In this document: piece by piece, positions 47,140 to 58,993 of the stretch
Position numbering within the stretch: the stretch's first letter is position 1
Layout: each line of letters starts with the position of its first letter
Assembly (NCBI RefSeq): GCF_002006345.1
Contig: NZ_LZZM01000179.1
Coordinates: 62,001 to 126,000 of the forward strand
Length of the DNA stretch: 64,000 bases
From: Clostridium puniceum
Lineage (GTDB): Bacteria; Bacillota; Clostridia; Clostridiales; Clostridiaceae
Direction of reading: 5' to 3'
Made by a program: the position numbers and the translations under genes
Notes under the pieces: model-generated
What the model was told of the DNA's origin: nothing
The model's input: the letters and a program-made list of their open reading frames with translations, nothing else
The model's database searches: none

Positions 47140-48171
47140 TTATTTTTCATTAGCTAATTTATTCAATTCCATAGTGAAAGTTGTTACTTCCTCAACACTG
47201 GCATTTGTTTCCTCTATTGCTGCTGATTGCTGTTCGGTTATATTTAAAGTAGTATTTGATGCTTGCATAGTTCTGTCTACTGATGCTTGTATTTTATCTA
47301 ATAAATCAGCAATACTATTTGTTGTTTCTTTTGAGCTCTCTGATAATTTTCTTATTTCTGAAGCAACTACACTAAAACCTTTGCCAAGGTCTCCAACTCT
47401 TGCAGCTTCAATGGAAGCATTAAGTCCAAGCATTTTTGTTTGTTTGGATATATCTTTTATATATCCAAGAATAATATTTATTTCATTAGACAGATTTTGA
47501 ACATTTAAGATTTCATTATTTAATAAAGTTTGAGTCTCAGTAACCTCCATTGATGAAGAGGCAAGCTGTTCAGTTGCAGAAGATATTTGTTCAAAACTTT
47601 CTGAAAGAGTTGCTGTTAATTGTTTAATTTTTAGACGTTGATAACCTTCATTAGATAGTGTATTTGCAACTGAAAATAATACTTCAGCTGCTGCTTTAAC
47701 ATTACTTTCATCTAATATCTTCACATGTTTAGCCGCATCATAATAATTGTCTTCATTTAATCCTAATTCCTTTGCAGTACTTCTGAATTCCATTTCTTCA
47801 GGTTCATTAAATAGTATTTGCCCACCAAGTATTGTTCCTATAAGTACACCTTTAACTGTTATAGGGGCAGCAAAGTCAATAAGTCCAGAATGACATTTAT
47901 ATATGTATGGCTTTCCAGTTCTAAAAGCTTCTTCACCAGCTTTACTGTGACATTGCGCACAACGATTTTTCCCAAGTTGTGTAGACTGAGTCAGATTAGA
48001 ACAAATATAGCTATAGCTGCTTGGTTTAGTAAATGGAACTCCATTTTTATCAACTGTAACACTAGCAATATTTATACTTTTAGCAAAATCATCTTGGAAC
48101 TTCTGAAGAAATTGTAAGTCCATTATATCGTTTAATTCTAAAGTGTTTAATTCAACATTATAATTTTTCAT
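47140..48171 (-). CDS. Soluble chemoreceptor with PocR sensory domain
   Basis: 343 aa without membrane segments. A PocR domain (~10-180) carries NRCAQCHSKAGEEAFRTGKP and KCHSGLIDFAAPI; its conserved cysteines suggest a metal, haem or small-molecule site. The C-terminal half is a short MCP signalling hairpin with tip ISKQTKMLGLNASIEAARVG. PocR domains are known from Clostridium and Salmonella regulators of small hydroxylated carbon compounds. It lacks HAMP and a methylation region of full length, so it is a cytoplasmic, short-hairpin receptor. AGGAGG precedes the start on the minus strand. Confidence 0.9.
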   Translation of the reverse strand: MKNYNVELNTLELNDIMDLQFLQKFQDDFAKSINIASVTVDKNGVPFTKPSSYSYICSNLTQSTQLGKNRCAQCHSKAGEEAFRTGKPYIYKCHSGLIDFAAPITVKGVLIGTILGGQILFNEPEEMEFRSTAKELGLNEDNYYDAAKHVKILDESNVKAAAEVLFSVANTLSNEGYQRLKIKQLTATLSESFEQISSATEQLASSSMEVTETQTLLNNEILNVQNLSNEINIILGYIKDISKQTKMLGLNASIEAARVGDLGKGFSVVASEIRKLSESSKETTNSIADLLDKIQASVDRTMQASNTTLNITEQQSAAIEETNASVEEVTTFTMELNKLANEK

Positions 48172-48464
48172 AAAATCCTCCTTAAATACAGTTATATTTT
48201 TAACAATTATTCATATTATACAATGAAATGAAGAAATATGATATAATGTATTACTATTCGATATTGATATAATCGTGAAATGATGAGCAATTAATCTAAA
48301 AATTATTTATTATATCACGAAGTCATGAAATATTCTCTTAAAAAATTAAATTTAAAATAAAAAACAGCCTATATTATAGTAAATTTGTTTTAAAATTCAA
48401 ATTTGATAAAGTATGTAAAATGAAAAAAGAATCGGAATATGTAAAATAAAAGATAAAAAAGGTA
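48172..48464. other. Intergenic region upstream of the second bgl promoter
   Basis: AT-rich DNA carrying the start region of the minus-strand chemoreceptor gene; no sigma-28-type motif was found for it. A loose dyad (TTATATCACGA near 48311) was seen but is not strong. Confidence 0.35.
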
Positions 48465-48493
48465 TTGACAATTAAGAAAAAATAATATATTAT
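48465..48493 (+). promoter_or_regulatory. Promoter of the second beta-glucoside operon
   Basis: TTGACA (48465-48470), 17-bp spacer, TATTAT (48488-48493). It stands directly before a cre site and a RAT. Confidence 0.8.
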
Positions 48494-48503
48494 AAATATA
48501 GAA

Positions 48504-48517
48504 TTTAAACGCTTACA
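48504..48517. promoter_or_regulatory. CcpA cre site
   Basis: TTTAAACGCTTACA matches TGWAANCGNTWWCA at 13 of 14 positions. It begins about 10 bp after the -10 hexamer, at the expected start of transcription, where CcpA binding represses. Confidence 0.75.
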
Positions 48518-48530
48518 AGTTAATACAGTG

Positions 48531-48560
48531 GGATTGTTACTGATACGATCAGGCGAGACC
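48531..48560 (+). promoter_or_regulatory. RAT before licT (second operon)
   Basis: It starts GGATTGTTACTG and ends CAGGCGAGACC; the first half matches the LicT RAT consensus exactly. It overlaps the terminator that follows, so LicT would control its own gene. Confidence 0.9.
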
Positions 48561-48612
48561 TTAATTAATGAGAAGAGAACAAACTATCTCTTTTGATTAA
48601 TTAAGGTTTTTA
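48557..48612 (+). terminator. Conditional terminator before licT2
   Basis: ACCTTAATTAATGAGAAGAG (48558-48577) pairs with CTCTTTTGATTAATTAAGGT (48588-48607), followed by TTTTAT. Confidence 0.85.
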
Positions 48613-48652
48613 TATTCTTAATTAGCATAGTGATATCGATAGGGGGATAACC

Positions 48653-49480
48653 ATGATAATAAAAAAGATATTTAATAATAATGCTATATTAGCTAAAGAT
48701 TCCGATAAGCATGAATTTGTTGTTATGGGAAGTGGTGTTGGATTTAAAAAGAGTGTTGGGGAAAAAGTAGATGAATCTTTAATCGAAAAAACCTTTATTC
48801 TTAAGCAAAAAGATGCATCAGAAAAATTTAAATTATTATTAGAAGATATTCCCTCAGAATATGTTTCATTATGCTATGATATTATTGAATATTCAAAGAA
48901 TATATTGGGGGTTGAATTGAGTGACTATATATATGTTACTCTTACAGATCATATAAACTATGCATTAAAATTATTTAATGAAGGCCTTAATCGCCCAAAT
49001 CCTTTAATTTGGGAAATCAAAAAGTTCTACACTAAAGAATTTGAAATAGGATTAAAAGCGTTAGAATTTATTGAAGATGAAACAGGAAAAAAATTACCTG
49101 AAGATGAAGCTTGTAATATAACTCTTCACTTAATAAATGCACAAGTTAATAGTGTAGGTGGTAAGGTTGAAGATGTTGCTAAGCAAACAAAAATGATACA
49201 AGATATTTTAAATATTGTTAAATATACATATAATATTCCACTTGATGAGAAATCGTTGAACTATGAAAGGTTTGTTACACATTTAAGATTTTTCTTTCAA
49301 AGATTAAGTAAAAATCAAGAAGTAGAATCGGAAGATGATTTCTTACTAACTCAAGTGAAAGCAAAATATAGAAATGCATATGATTGTATGTTGAAAATAG
49401 AAGCATATTTAGAAAAAGAATTATCTGATGAGGAAAAGTTATATCTAACTATTCACATTCAAAGGGTTACACAAAGATAG
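48653..49480 (+). CDS. licT: BglG/LicT-family transcription antiterminator (second copy)
   Basis: 275 aa; CAT RNA-binding domain 1-60 (IIKKIFNNNAILAKD, VVMGSGVGFKK), PRD1 with LTDHINYAL and TLHLINAQ, PRD2 with RFVTHLRFF and TIHIQRV. It is paralogous to the gene at 105 along its whole length. RATs stand both before it and before the next PTS gene, so it should autoregulate and switch on the permease when its sugar is present and the PTS is idle. AGGGGGATAACC precedes the ATG. Confidence 0.93.
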   Translation: MIIKKIFNNNAILAKDSDKHEFVVMGSGVGFKKSVGEKVDESLIEKTFILKQKDASEKFKLLLEDIPSEYVSLCYDIIEYSKNILGVELSDYIYVTLTDHINYALKLFNEGLNRPNPLIWEIKKFYTKEFEIGLKALEFIEDETGKKLPEDEACNITLHLINAQVNSVGGKVEDVAKQTKMIQDILNIVKYTYNIPLDEKSLNYERFVTHLRFFFQRLSKNQEVESEDDFLLTQVKAKYRNAYDCMLKIEAYLEKELSDEEKLYLTIHIQRVTQR

Positions 49481-49498
49481 TTAAAATTAAATATTAAT

Positions 49499-49527
49499 GG
49501 ATTGTTACTGGTAAAGCAGGCGAGACC
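49499..49527 (+). promoter_or_regulatory. RAT before the second bgl permease
   Basis: It starts GGATTGTTACTGG and ends GCAGGCGAGACC, a nearly ideal LicT-type RAT whose 3' end overlaps the next hairpin. Confidence 0.92.
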
Positions 49528-49602
49528 AACATTAGATAGTATAAACTTTATCCTATTGGACAAAATTTATTTATATCATTAGTGTTAGGTCTCGCTTTTT
49601 TT
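49520..49602 (+). terminator. Conditional terminator before the second bgl permease
   Basis: GCGAGACCAACATTAGAT (49520-49537) pairs with AGTGTTAGGTCTCGC (49581-49595), followed by TTTTTTTA. Confidence 0.88.
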
Positions 49603-49625
49603 ATAAATATGAAAATAATATATAA

Positions 49626-51521
<1,896 letters not shown>

Positions 51522-51527
51522 AAAATA

Positions 51528-51569
51528 AATTCTAAGTATAAGAGGAATTTCCTCTTATACTTAGAATTT
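51528..51569 (+). terminator. Hairpin between permease and glucosidase
   Basis: AATTCTAAGTATAAGAGG (51528-51545) pairs perfectly with CCTCTTATACTTAGAATT (51551-51568) across a 5-base loop; only a weak T-rich tail follows. It may terminate part of the transcripts or protect the permease mRNA. The first operon has no such hairpin. Confidence 0.65.
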
Positions 51570-51720
51570 ATATATATGTATTCTGAAAAAAGTTTATTAA
51601 TTTAAATTGACTTTGTACTTTTAATAATTAAAAAACAGGCAAGCTTTAAAAACAATGAAATTTACTAACTAAAAATATACTATTCAAAAAAATAGTAGTT
51701 TAAAATAATAAAAGCTATAA

Positions 51721-53172
<1,452 letters not shown>

Positions 53173-53403
53173 AATAATATAGATATAATAATATAAGAAG
53201 AGCTAATATCAGATATAAAAATTGATATTAGTTCTTTTGTTTTAGGAAAGTTTTATTATAAAAATTCTTTCCATTGAGAGTTTGGTAAAAATTATGAGAT
53301 AATTAACTTGCCGGTGATTCTAAGTGAAAGGAGATGGTAATATTGATCATTAATAGGAGGTGTCTATTAGCTTAGAATATAGGCTGATAGATAATCAATA
53401 AAT

Positions 53404-53440
53404 GGAGGAAGAATACCTCTTCCTCCTACAGATTTTTTTT
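53404..53440 (+). terminator. Terminator downstream of the second bgl operon
   Basis: GGAGGAAGA (53404-53412) pairs perfectly with TCTTCCTCC (53418-53426), then six bases and a run of eight T. The DNA before it (53320-53400) has two strong Shine-Dalgarno-like stretches (AAAGGAG, AGGAGG), each followed only by very short frames (10-13 codons). Confidence 0.75.
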
Positions 53441-53639
53441 GAATTCATACTCAATATAGTGAGTTTCAAAAGGAAATAAGGTAAGTGAGCTTTATTAAAA
53501 TAATAATTTTTCTGAATGAGATAAAGCAAATATAATGGATAAGAATAGAATTGTCATTAATAGAGTAAGAGTAATACTGTTAAAGTTATATTATAATCTA
53601 TAAATTTTGTGTGGAATATGAGAACATTTTTAGATTATA

Positions 53640-53668
53640 TTGACATAAAATAAAATTTACAATAAAAT
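53640..53668 (+). promoter_or_regulatory. Promoter for the second leader ORF / CD3324-like gene
   Basis: TTGACA (53640-53645), 17-bp spacer, TAAAAT (53663-53668), 73 bp before the leader ORF. It parallels the promoter at 4893. Confidence 0.7.
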
Positions 53669-53741
53669 AAAATTAATATAAATTACTAGATAATTTATCA
53701 GGTTAAATATATTAAAGTCAGATGAAGGAGGAAGTTATAAT

Positions 53742-53783
53742 ATGTTTTTTTTAATTAATTGTGTAGAGGTACTTATTCAATAA
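53742..53783 (+). CDS. 13-codon leader ORF (MFFLINCVEVLIQ)
   Basis: Preceded by GGAGGAAGTTATAAT, a strong ribosome site at 7-8 bp. The length and MF-hydrophobic start match the 13-codon ORF at 4948. It is followed by ~350 bases with terminator-like hairpins before the CD3324-like frame. It is probably a regulatory leader; the translated product has not been shown. Confidence 0.45.
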   Translation: MFFLINCVEVLIQ

Positions 53784-53943
53784 TTTAATATTGTCGGAAG
53801 CTATTTAGGATTTTATAGTACAATTTTTTTATGTCTATAAATATGGTGCAAATAGAGTTAGGTTACTCTTTATTTGTTGTGCTTTCGAAGAAGTTTAATA
53901 ACCGTCATCTGAAGAATTAAAATGGATTTAAATTTGGCAGAAT

Positions 53944-54020
53944 GCACGAAAGTTATCGTGTTTTTTTATTGCCTTTTTTATAAATTCCGTGGATGGTTAT
54001 GTGTCCATGGAATTTTTTTG
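53944..54020 (+). terminator. Two tandem terminator-like hairpins in the leader of the CD3324-like gene
   Basis: The first is CACGA...TCGTG (53944-53960) followed by seven T. The second is AAATTCCGTGGA (53982-53993) with TCCATGGAATTT (54004-54015) and a T run. Both lie between the promoter and the coding frame, so expression would need read-through. Confidence 0.65.
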
Positions 54021-54139
54021 TCTAAACTAAGATATAGTAAATTTGAATTTAATTTATAGAAATTGTTAGGGGGTGTTTTCAATGGGAAATTCTAAAATGT
54101 TATTAGTAAATATTGAAAATAATGGGGAGGAATTTAGCA

Positions 54140-54426
54140 TTGTGTTACAAGAATGGAAAGGATATATTGCCAGAGGAACTTTTAAAAGAGTTACAAAAGT
54201 ATATTCAAGGAGAAACCATATATATTCCTAAGACAGAAGATCGAAAAGCTTGGGGGGAGAATAATGGCACTCGCATAGCCATTAGAAAAAGAAACTTAGA
54301 ATATATAAGTTCTATAAAAATGGAGTAAAGATTAATGAGCTTTCAGATAAGTATAGTTTATCGGATGATAGCATAAGAAAAATTATATTTAAATTAAAGA
54401 GTGAAAAATTAAAAATTTCAGTTTAA
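54140..54426 (+). pseudogene. Frameshifted CD3324-family gene
   Basis: TTG 54140, with GGGGAGG 9 bp upstream, starts CYKNGKDILPEELLKELQKY, then ETIYIPKTEDRKAWGENNG and IRKRNLE; a missing base near 54299-54301 shifts the frame. The rest continues in the next frame as IYKFYKNGVKINELSDKYSL, DDSIRKIIFKLK to a stop at 54424. Together they match the 91-aa protein at 5101 end to end, including the C-terminal HTH-like part. As it stands the product ends at 54328, without the HTH. A sequencing error at the A/T run is possible. Confidence 0.75.
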
Positions 54427-54447
54427 ATAAAATATTAAATTTTAAAT

Positions 54448-54486
54448 AAAAAATCCACCCAATATAGTTTTGGGGGATTTTTTATT
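54448..54486 (+). terminator. Terminator after the CD3324-like frame
   Basis: AAAAAATCCACCC (54448-54460) pairs with GGGGGATTTTTT (54472-54483). Confidence 0.75.
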
Positions 54487-54780
54487 TAGATTTTAAAGTT
54501 TATAATAATATATAATACAAGAAACAATTTGCATTAAAATTAATTTACTTTCAATGAACTAAAATTTCATTATAATATAATATTTAAACATAAAAATTAA
54601 CTAGCAATTAAGATTGTATAGAAAAATTTTATTAAAAATATATTAATATATTTTAGAAATTACTCATAAATAATTTTTTAAATTAATATTTCGGGATTCT
54701 TAAATATAAAAATAAAAAATTAATAAAAAAAGAATAATTAACTACTAAAAGTTACAATTAAAAGCGGATAGATGGTATAA
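54487..54780. other. AT-rich gap before the cheV promoter
   Basis: Nearly pure A/T with stops in all frames. No feature recognised. Confidence 0.4.
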
Positions 54781-54807
54781 TAAAGGAAGAATGTGTATTA
54801 TCGATAA
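54781..54807 (+). promoter_or_regulatory. Sigma-28 type promoter for cheV
   Basis: TAAA (54781-54784), 15-bp spacer, ATCGATAA (54800-54807); same spacing as the chemoreceptor promoter at 11354 and two changes from GCCGATAA. It lies 200 bp before the start codon, giving a long leader (54820-55006) with no recognised structure. Confidence 0.6.
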
Positions 54808-55006
54808 TATAAGTAAAGTTTTTAGTTGAAAAATGTATATTAATTATAATTAGGACACGCTTATTTACAACAAGTAAAATGTGAGTCAATAGAAAACGTG
54901 ACTACAATAGGTAACAAAGATTTATATTATTAATAGACTACATTTTTCTAAAATATATAAGTAAAGATTAACAAATATATAAATTTTAAGTAAGGGGTAG
55001 ATATTT

Positions 55007-55906
55007 ATGAATAATAATATATTATTAGAATCAGGTACTGGAGAATTAGAAGTAATAGAATTTATTGCAAATGGAAATCATTATGTAATTAATGTTGTAA
55101 AAGTAAAAGAAGTAATAGCAATGCCTAAAAATTTAACAACATTGCCTGACCCTAAACCGGAAATTGCAGGTTTGATATTATGTAGAGAAGAGATTCTTAC
55201 GTTAATAGATTTAAAATATATATTATCAAAAAAAGCAACAAAAAGTCTGGGAGATAAGGTTATTGTTTGCGAGTTTAATAAAATAAAAGTTTCATTTAAT
55301 ATTGATGATATAGTAGGAGTTCATCGTATTAAATGGAGTGAAATAAGAAAACCAGATGATTTATCAGAAAATTCACTAGCTGTTGGAAACATACTTTTAA
55401 ATGGAAAAGTATTAATTATGCTTGATTTTGAAAAAATAGTTACAGATATTTGTCCAAGTGTTGGAATAAGTGAAGATAGACTTATAGAAGTAGATTACAA
55501 GGATAGATCAGATATAAAAGTAATTTTAGCAGATGATTCAGCTTTAATTAGAAGACTTTTAAAAGAGACACTTACAAAGGCTGGTTTCAAAAATTTAAAA
55601 ATATTTGATGATGGCAAGCAAGCATTAGATTTTCTTCAAGGATTAGTAGAAAAGCATGGAGAAAATTTTACAAGATATGCAGAAATACTTATTACAGATA
55701 TAGAAATGCCTCAATTGGATGGACTTACACTTACAAGACAAATAAAAGAAGATGAAATTTTAAGGAAATTACCAGTAATAATATTTTCATCATTGATTAC
55801 AGAGGAATTAAGACATAAGGGGGAATCTGTTAAAGCAGATGCACAATTAAGTAAGCCAGAAGTAAATGAACTTGTTGATACTGTAGATAAATTATTAAAA
55901 ATATAA
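55007..55906 (+). CDS. cheV: Chemotaxis coupling protein CheV
   Basis: 299 aa: an N-terminal CheW-like domain (~10-150; VIEFIANGNHYVINVVKVKEV, LPDPKPEIAGLILCREEILTL) and a C-terminal receiver domain (~170-299) with acidic pocket ADDSALIRRLL, phospho-Asp in ILITDIEMPQLDG and the conserved SxPE-K end (LSKPEVNEL). It couples receptors to CheA and adapts through phosphorylation. It is monocistronic between a sigma-28-type promoter and a terminator. AAGGGGTAG precedes the ATG. Confidence 0.95.
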   Translation: MNNNILLESGTGELEVIEFIANGNHYVINVVKVKEVIAMPKNLTTLPDPKPEIAGLILCREEILTLIDLKYILSKKATKSLGDKVIVCEFNKIKVSFNIDDIVGVHRIKWSEIRKPDDLSENSLAVGNILLNGKVLIMLDFEKIVTDICPSVGISEDRLIEVDYKDRSDIKVILADDSALIRRLLKETLTKAGFKNLKIFDDGKQALDFLQGLVEKHGENFTRYAEILITDIEMPQLDGLTLTRQIKEDEILRKLPVIIFSSLITEELRHKGESVKADAQLSKPEVNELVDTVDKLLKI

Positions 55907-55980
55907 TTTGGTTAAGATGAATTTGTTATTTGAAAAAATTAATATTCGGATATAATGATTTGGCAATAGTCATATGATGA

Positions 55981-56012
55981 AAAATCGTGCATAAGGAATG
56001 TACGATTTTTTA
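55981..56012. terminator. cheV terminator
   Basis: AAAATCGTGCAT (55981-55992) pairs with ATGTACGATTTTTT (55998-56011) with one G-T pair and a 5-base loop. Confidence 0.8.
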
Positions 56013-56219
56013 TTATATATTTTTAGAATAAGTTTTAAAAGATTACATTGAAAATATAAATATTATTTTAGGCTTTATATAATTAAAGATAAATAGTTGA
56101 TGGTTGATAATTGATATTTAAATGGAAAATATTGTATAATATATAGGCGCACATTTGTAAATAAAATTTTTATAAAAAATTTAAATTTATATATTGTAAA
56201 TGACTCTGAAGGAGGAAGG

Positions 56220-56273
56220 GTGAGAAAAGGTGTTTATTATATTGACATAAGAATTTCAGAAGATGTGTGCTAA
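56220..56273 (+). CDS. 17-codon leader ORF before the L,D-transpeptidase
   Basis: GTG start 2 bp after the very strong purine run GAAGGAGGAAGG; the product would be MRKGVYYIDIRISEDVC. It ends 30 bp before the transpeptidase ATG. The close spacing of ribosome site and GTG weakens the case; it could be a leader peptide or a decayed start. Confidence 0.3.
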   Translation: MRKGVYYIDIRISEDVC

Positions 56274-56302
56274 AATACTATAAATTGAAATGGGTGGTTT
56301 TT

Positions 56303-57532
56303 ATGGAGGCAAAAAAAAATAGGTCAGATAATATTATAAAGTATATTATAGTTTTTTCTATTACTTTACTTAGCTTGTATTTAATTTTTGCTGTTAATAT
56401 TATTAAGGTTTCAGCTAAGACTTTAGATGAGAAATCATCTAGTGAATATACATTAACGTTATATGAAGCAGGCGGTATAAAAGAACAAATTAATGGAGTT
56501 GATATTAAATTAAGTTATAATTCTGATCAGGTTTATTATGATGAGACATTATTAAATGAAGCTATAAATAAGCTATTGTGTTTAGCTGGAAATAGTATAT
56601 TTAAATCTCAAGATCCTACATTTGTATATGAAAATAATACTTATACAATTTCAAAAGAACTTTATGGTAATAGTATTAACAAGAATATTTTATATGAGAA
56701 TATAACAAAGGCAATTAAAAACAAAGAAAAAAAAATAAATTTAGAAAAATTAAATTGTTATGAGAAGCCTAACTTTACTTCGAATTCTAAAGAGGTTATT
56801 AAGGCTAAGGATATACTTAATAAATATGTATCTTCAAGGATTACTTATAATTATGAAGGATTAGTACAAGTTTTAGATGGTTATAAAATAAAAGATTTTA
56901 TTAGCGTTGATGGAAATTTTCAAGTTATACTGGATGAAACTAAGATAAAAAATTACGTTGATAATTTAGCAAATAGTTATAATTCAGCACTTGGGACTAG
57001 CATACCAGTTAATGGTGGATATTATGGAAATAATCATAGTTGGATAATCGATAGTTTAGAAGAAACTAAAGTATTGATTCAAAATATAAAAAATGGACAA
57101 ACTGTGACCAAGAATCCAATATATAAGCAAACTTCAGCAGCGAACTATTTTAGTAATATTGGAAATACATTTGTGGAAATAGACATGACTAAACAACATT
57201 TATGGTACTATAAGGACGGATATCTTGTTGTAGATGGAGATGTGGTTACAGGTAATGTTAGTAACGGCACTTCAACACCAGAAGGTGTTTATAAATTATA
57301 CAGCAAAGAAAAGGACACTGTATTACGAGGTGAAGATTATGCTTCCCCAGTAAGTTTTTGGATGCCATTTAATAAAAATATTGGACTTCATGATGCAAAT
57401 TGGAGAATAGAATTTGGTAGTGACATATATATAAATTATGGATCACATGGATGTGTAAATGCACCATATTATGTTGCTAAAACAGTATATGAAAATATTA
57501 ATATAGGTACATTTATAATATGTCATTATTAG
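56303..57532 (+). CDS. L,D-transpeptidase (YkuD domain)
   Basis: 409 aa. The N-terminal membrane anchor (IIKYIIVFSITLLSLYLIF, ~12-30) puts the enzyme outside the membrane. The middle ~45-270 fits the peptidoglycan-binding-like domain of clostridial Ldt proteins. The YkuD domain (~290-409) has IEVDMTKQHLWYY-type strand (here VEIDMTKQHLWYYKDG) and the catalytic SHGCVNAP with Cys384. It makes 3-3 peptidoglycan cross-links, abundant in some clostridia and insensitive to many beta-lactams. ATG 56303, with GGGTGG 5 bp upstream, is preferred to the GTG 36 bp earlier. Confidence 0.9.
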   Translation: MEAKKNRSDNIIKYIIVFSITLLSLYLIFAVNIIKVSAKTLDEKSSSEYTLTLYEAGGIKEQINGVDIKLSYNSDQVYYDETLLNEAINKLLCLAGNSIFKSQDPTFVYENNTYTISKELYGNSINKNILYENITKAIKNKEKKINLEKLNCYEKPNFTSNSKEVIKAKDILNKYVSSRITYNYEGLVQVLDGYKIKDFISVDGNFQVILDETKIKNYVDNLANSYNSALGTSIPVNGGYYGNNHSWIIDSLEETKVLIQNIKNGQTVTKNPIYKQTSAANYFSNIGNTFVEIDMTKQHLWYYKDGYLVVDGDVVTGNVSNGTSTPEGVYKLYSKEKDTVLRGEDYASPVSFWMPFNKNIGLHDANWRIEFGSDIYINYGSHGCVNAPYYVAKTVYENINIGTFIICHY

Positions 57533-57581
57533 AAATTTAAAGGAATCGTTTCCCTTAAAAAAATAAAAATTATTGAGAGTT

Positions 57582-57629
57582 AAGAAACTTGTAGAATCCT
57601 TGAAATTAGGAGCTACAGGTTTCTTTTTT
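57582..57629 (+). terminator. Terminator after the L,D-transpeptidase
   Basis: AAGAAACTTGTAG (57582-57594) pairs with CTACAGGTTTCTT (57613-57625) with G-T pairs, followed by TTTT. Confidence 0.75.
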
Positions 57630-57756
57630 CGAAATATTTAAAAAATTACATTCGATTTTGGGAATTTTACAAAGGATTATATAAATAAATGTAGAAATAG
57701 ACATAATAAGGAAAATAGTAAAAATATAGATTGCTATAGATAAGGAGATGAAATAT

Positions 57757-58947
57757 ATGTTAAAAAGAATCCTTTTTGTTGATGATGAAACACAAATATT
57801 AAGATCGATTACAAGACTTTTTATGGATACAGAATATGAGGTACTTAAAGCAGAGAGCGGAGCAGAGGCACTGGAGCTTCTTGAAATTGAACAAGTAGAT
57901 GTAATTGTTAGTGATATGAAAATGCCAAAGATGACTGGGTATGAATTACTTAGTCAAGTGAAAAAAAAGTTCCCTAATATTGTTCGTATAATTTTAAGTG
58001 GATTTTCAGATGAAAGAATAGTATTTGATGCATTGCAAAAGAATATAGCTAAATTATATATTTTAAAACCATGGGAGAATACTGTTCTTATTAATACTAT
58101 AGAAAAAGTATTTCAGATAGAAAATCTACTAAGAAATAATGAGAAGGTTCTTAAACTTGTAAATAATGCAGAAGAATTGCCAACGATTAAGACCTCTTAC
58201 CAAAAGATTATTAATGTAATAGAAAGTGATAAGGAAATATATAAAATAGTTGAAGCAATAGAAGCTGATAATTCCATTGTTATAAAACTTCTTCATATTG
58301 TAAACTCATCATATTACTCTGTAAAAACAGGCTCAATAAAAAGAGCAGTTGCTTATCTTGGGCTAGATAATATAAAAAATATAGTAATAGCATCTGCTTT
58401 TATAGATGGATTGAGTTTTAATTCTAAAGATAATAAGAGATTGGAAGAATTGTGGGAACACGCATTTATTGCTAATAGAATTATAAGTCTAATATATACT
58501 GAATTTTTAAATAAGAAAATTCCAGAAACTGAAATGAATGCAGGTCTATTAAGTAATGTTGGAATTATTTTCATGATACATTCGTTTCATGATAAATACA
58601 TGGAGATATTTGAAGAGATTGAAAAGAATAATGTAGATATAATTGAACTTGAAAATAAAGCTTTTGGAACTAATCACCAAGAGATAGGAGGATATCTATT
58701 GCAATGGTGGGATATTCCATTACCAATTGTTGAGGCAGCACTTTATCATCATAATCCTTTTAACGAAAATGTAATTAATAGACAAATTGTATTGGCAGCA
58801 CATGTTGCTGAAAAATATGCTTGGGATATAATTGAAGGAAAATACTTTTTTGAATTTGATGAAAAAGTTTTTGAGAAGTTAAAAATAGATAAAGAACAAT
58901 TTGAAAATAAACTTAAAGAAACCTTAGAATTAAGTGGATTCAATTAA
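57757..58947 (+). CDS. Response regulator with HDOD output domain
   Basis: 396 aa. Receiver domain ~1-125 (ILFVDDETQILRSI, phospho-Asp in VIVSDMKMPKMTG, LKPWENTVL), then an HDOD domain (~145-345) with IVKLLHIVNSSYYS-like segment (VIKLLHIVNSSYYSVKTG), IKRAVAYLGLDNIKNIV and HHQEIGGYLLQWWDIP-like end. HDOD proteins link two-component signals to c-di-GMP or other second-messenger outputs, but lack the HD catalytic pair. ATG 57757 lies 9 bp after AAGGAG. It is first of a five-gene signalling row with 47 bp before the next start. Confidence 0.92.
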   Translation: MLKRILFVDDETQILRSITRLFMDTEYEVLKAESGAEALELLEIEQVDVIVSDMKMPKMTGYELLSQVKKKFPNIVRIILSGFSDERIVFDALQKNIAKLYILKPWENTVLINTIEKVFQIENLLRNNEKVLKLVNNAEELPTIKTSYQKIINVIESDKEIYKIVEAIEADNSIVIKLLHIVNSSYYSVKTGSIKRAVAYLGLDNIKNIVIASAFIDGLSFNSKDNKRLEELWEHAFIANRIISLIYTEFLNKKIPETEMNAGLLSNVGIIFMIHSFHDKYMEIFEEIEKNNVDIIELENKAFGTNHQEIGGYLLQWWDIPLPIVEAALYHHNPFNENVINRQIVLAAHVAEKYAWDIIEGKYFFEFDEKVFEKLKIDKEQFENKLKETLELSGFN

Positions 58948-58993
58948 TGATATATTTCTAAAAACTAATCTCAGAGGGTTTGGAGGGAAAATT

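Noticed and set aside
53330-53430. Holin-like type I toxin gene
   Set aside because: The small frames do not encode a transmembrane helix in any reading frame.
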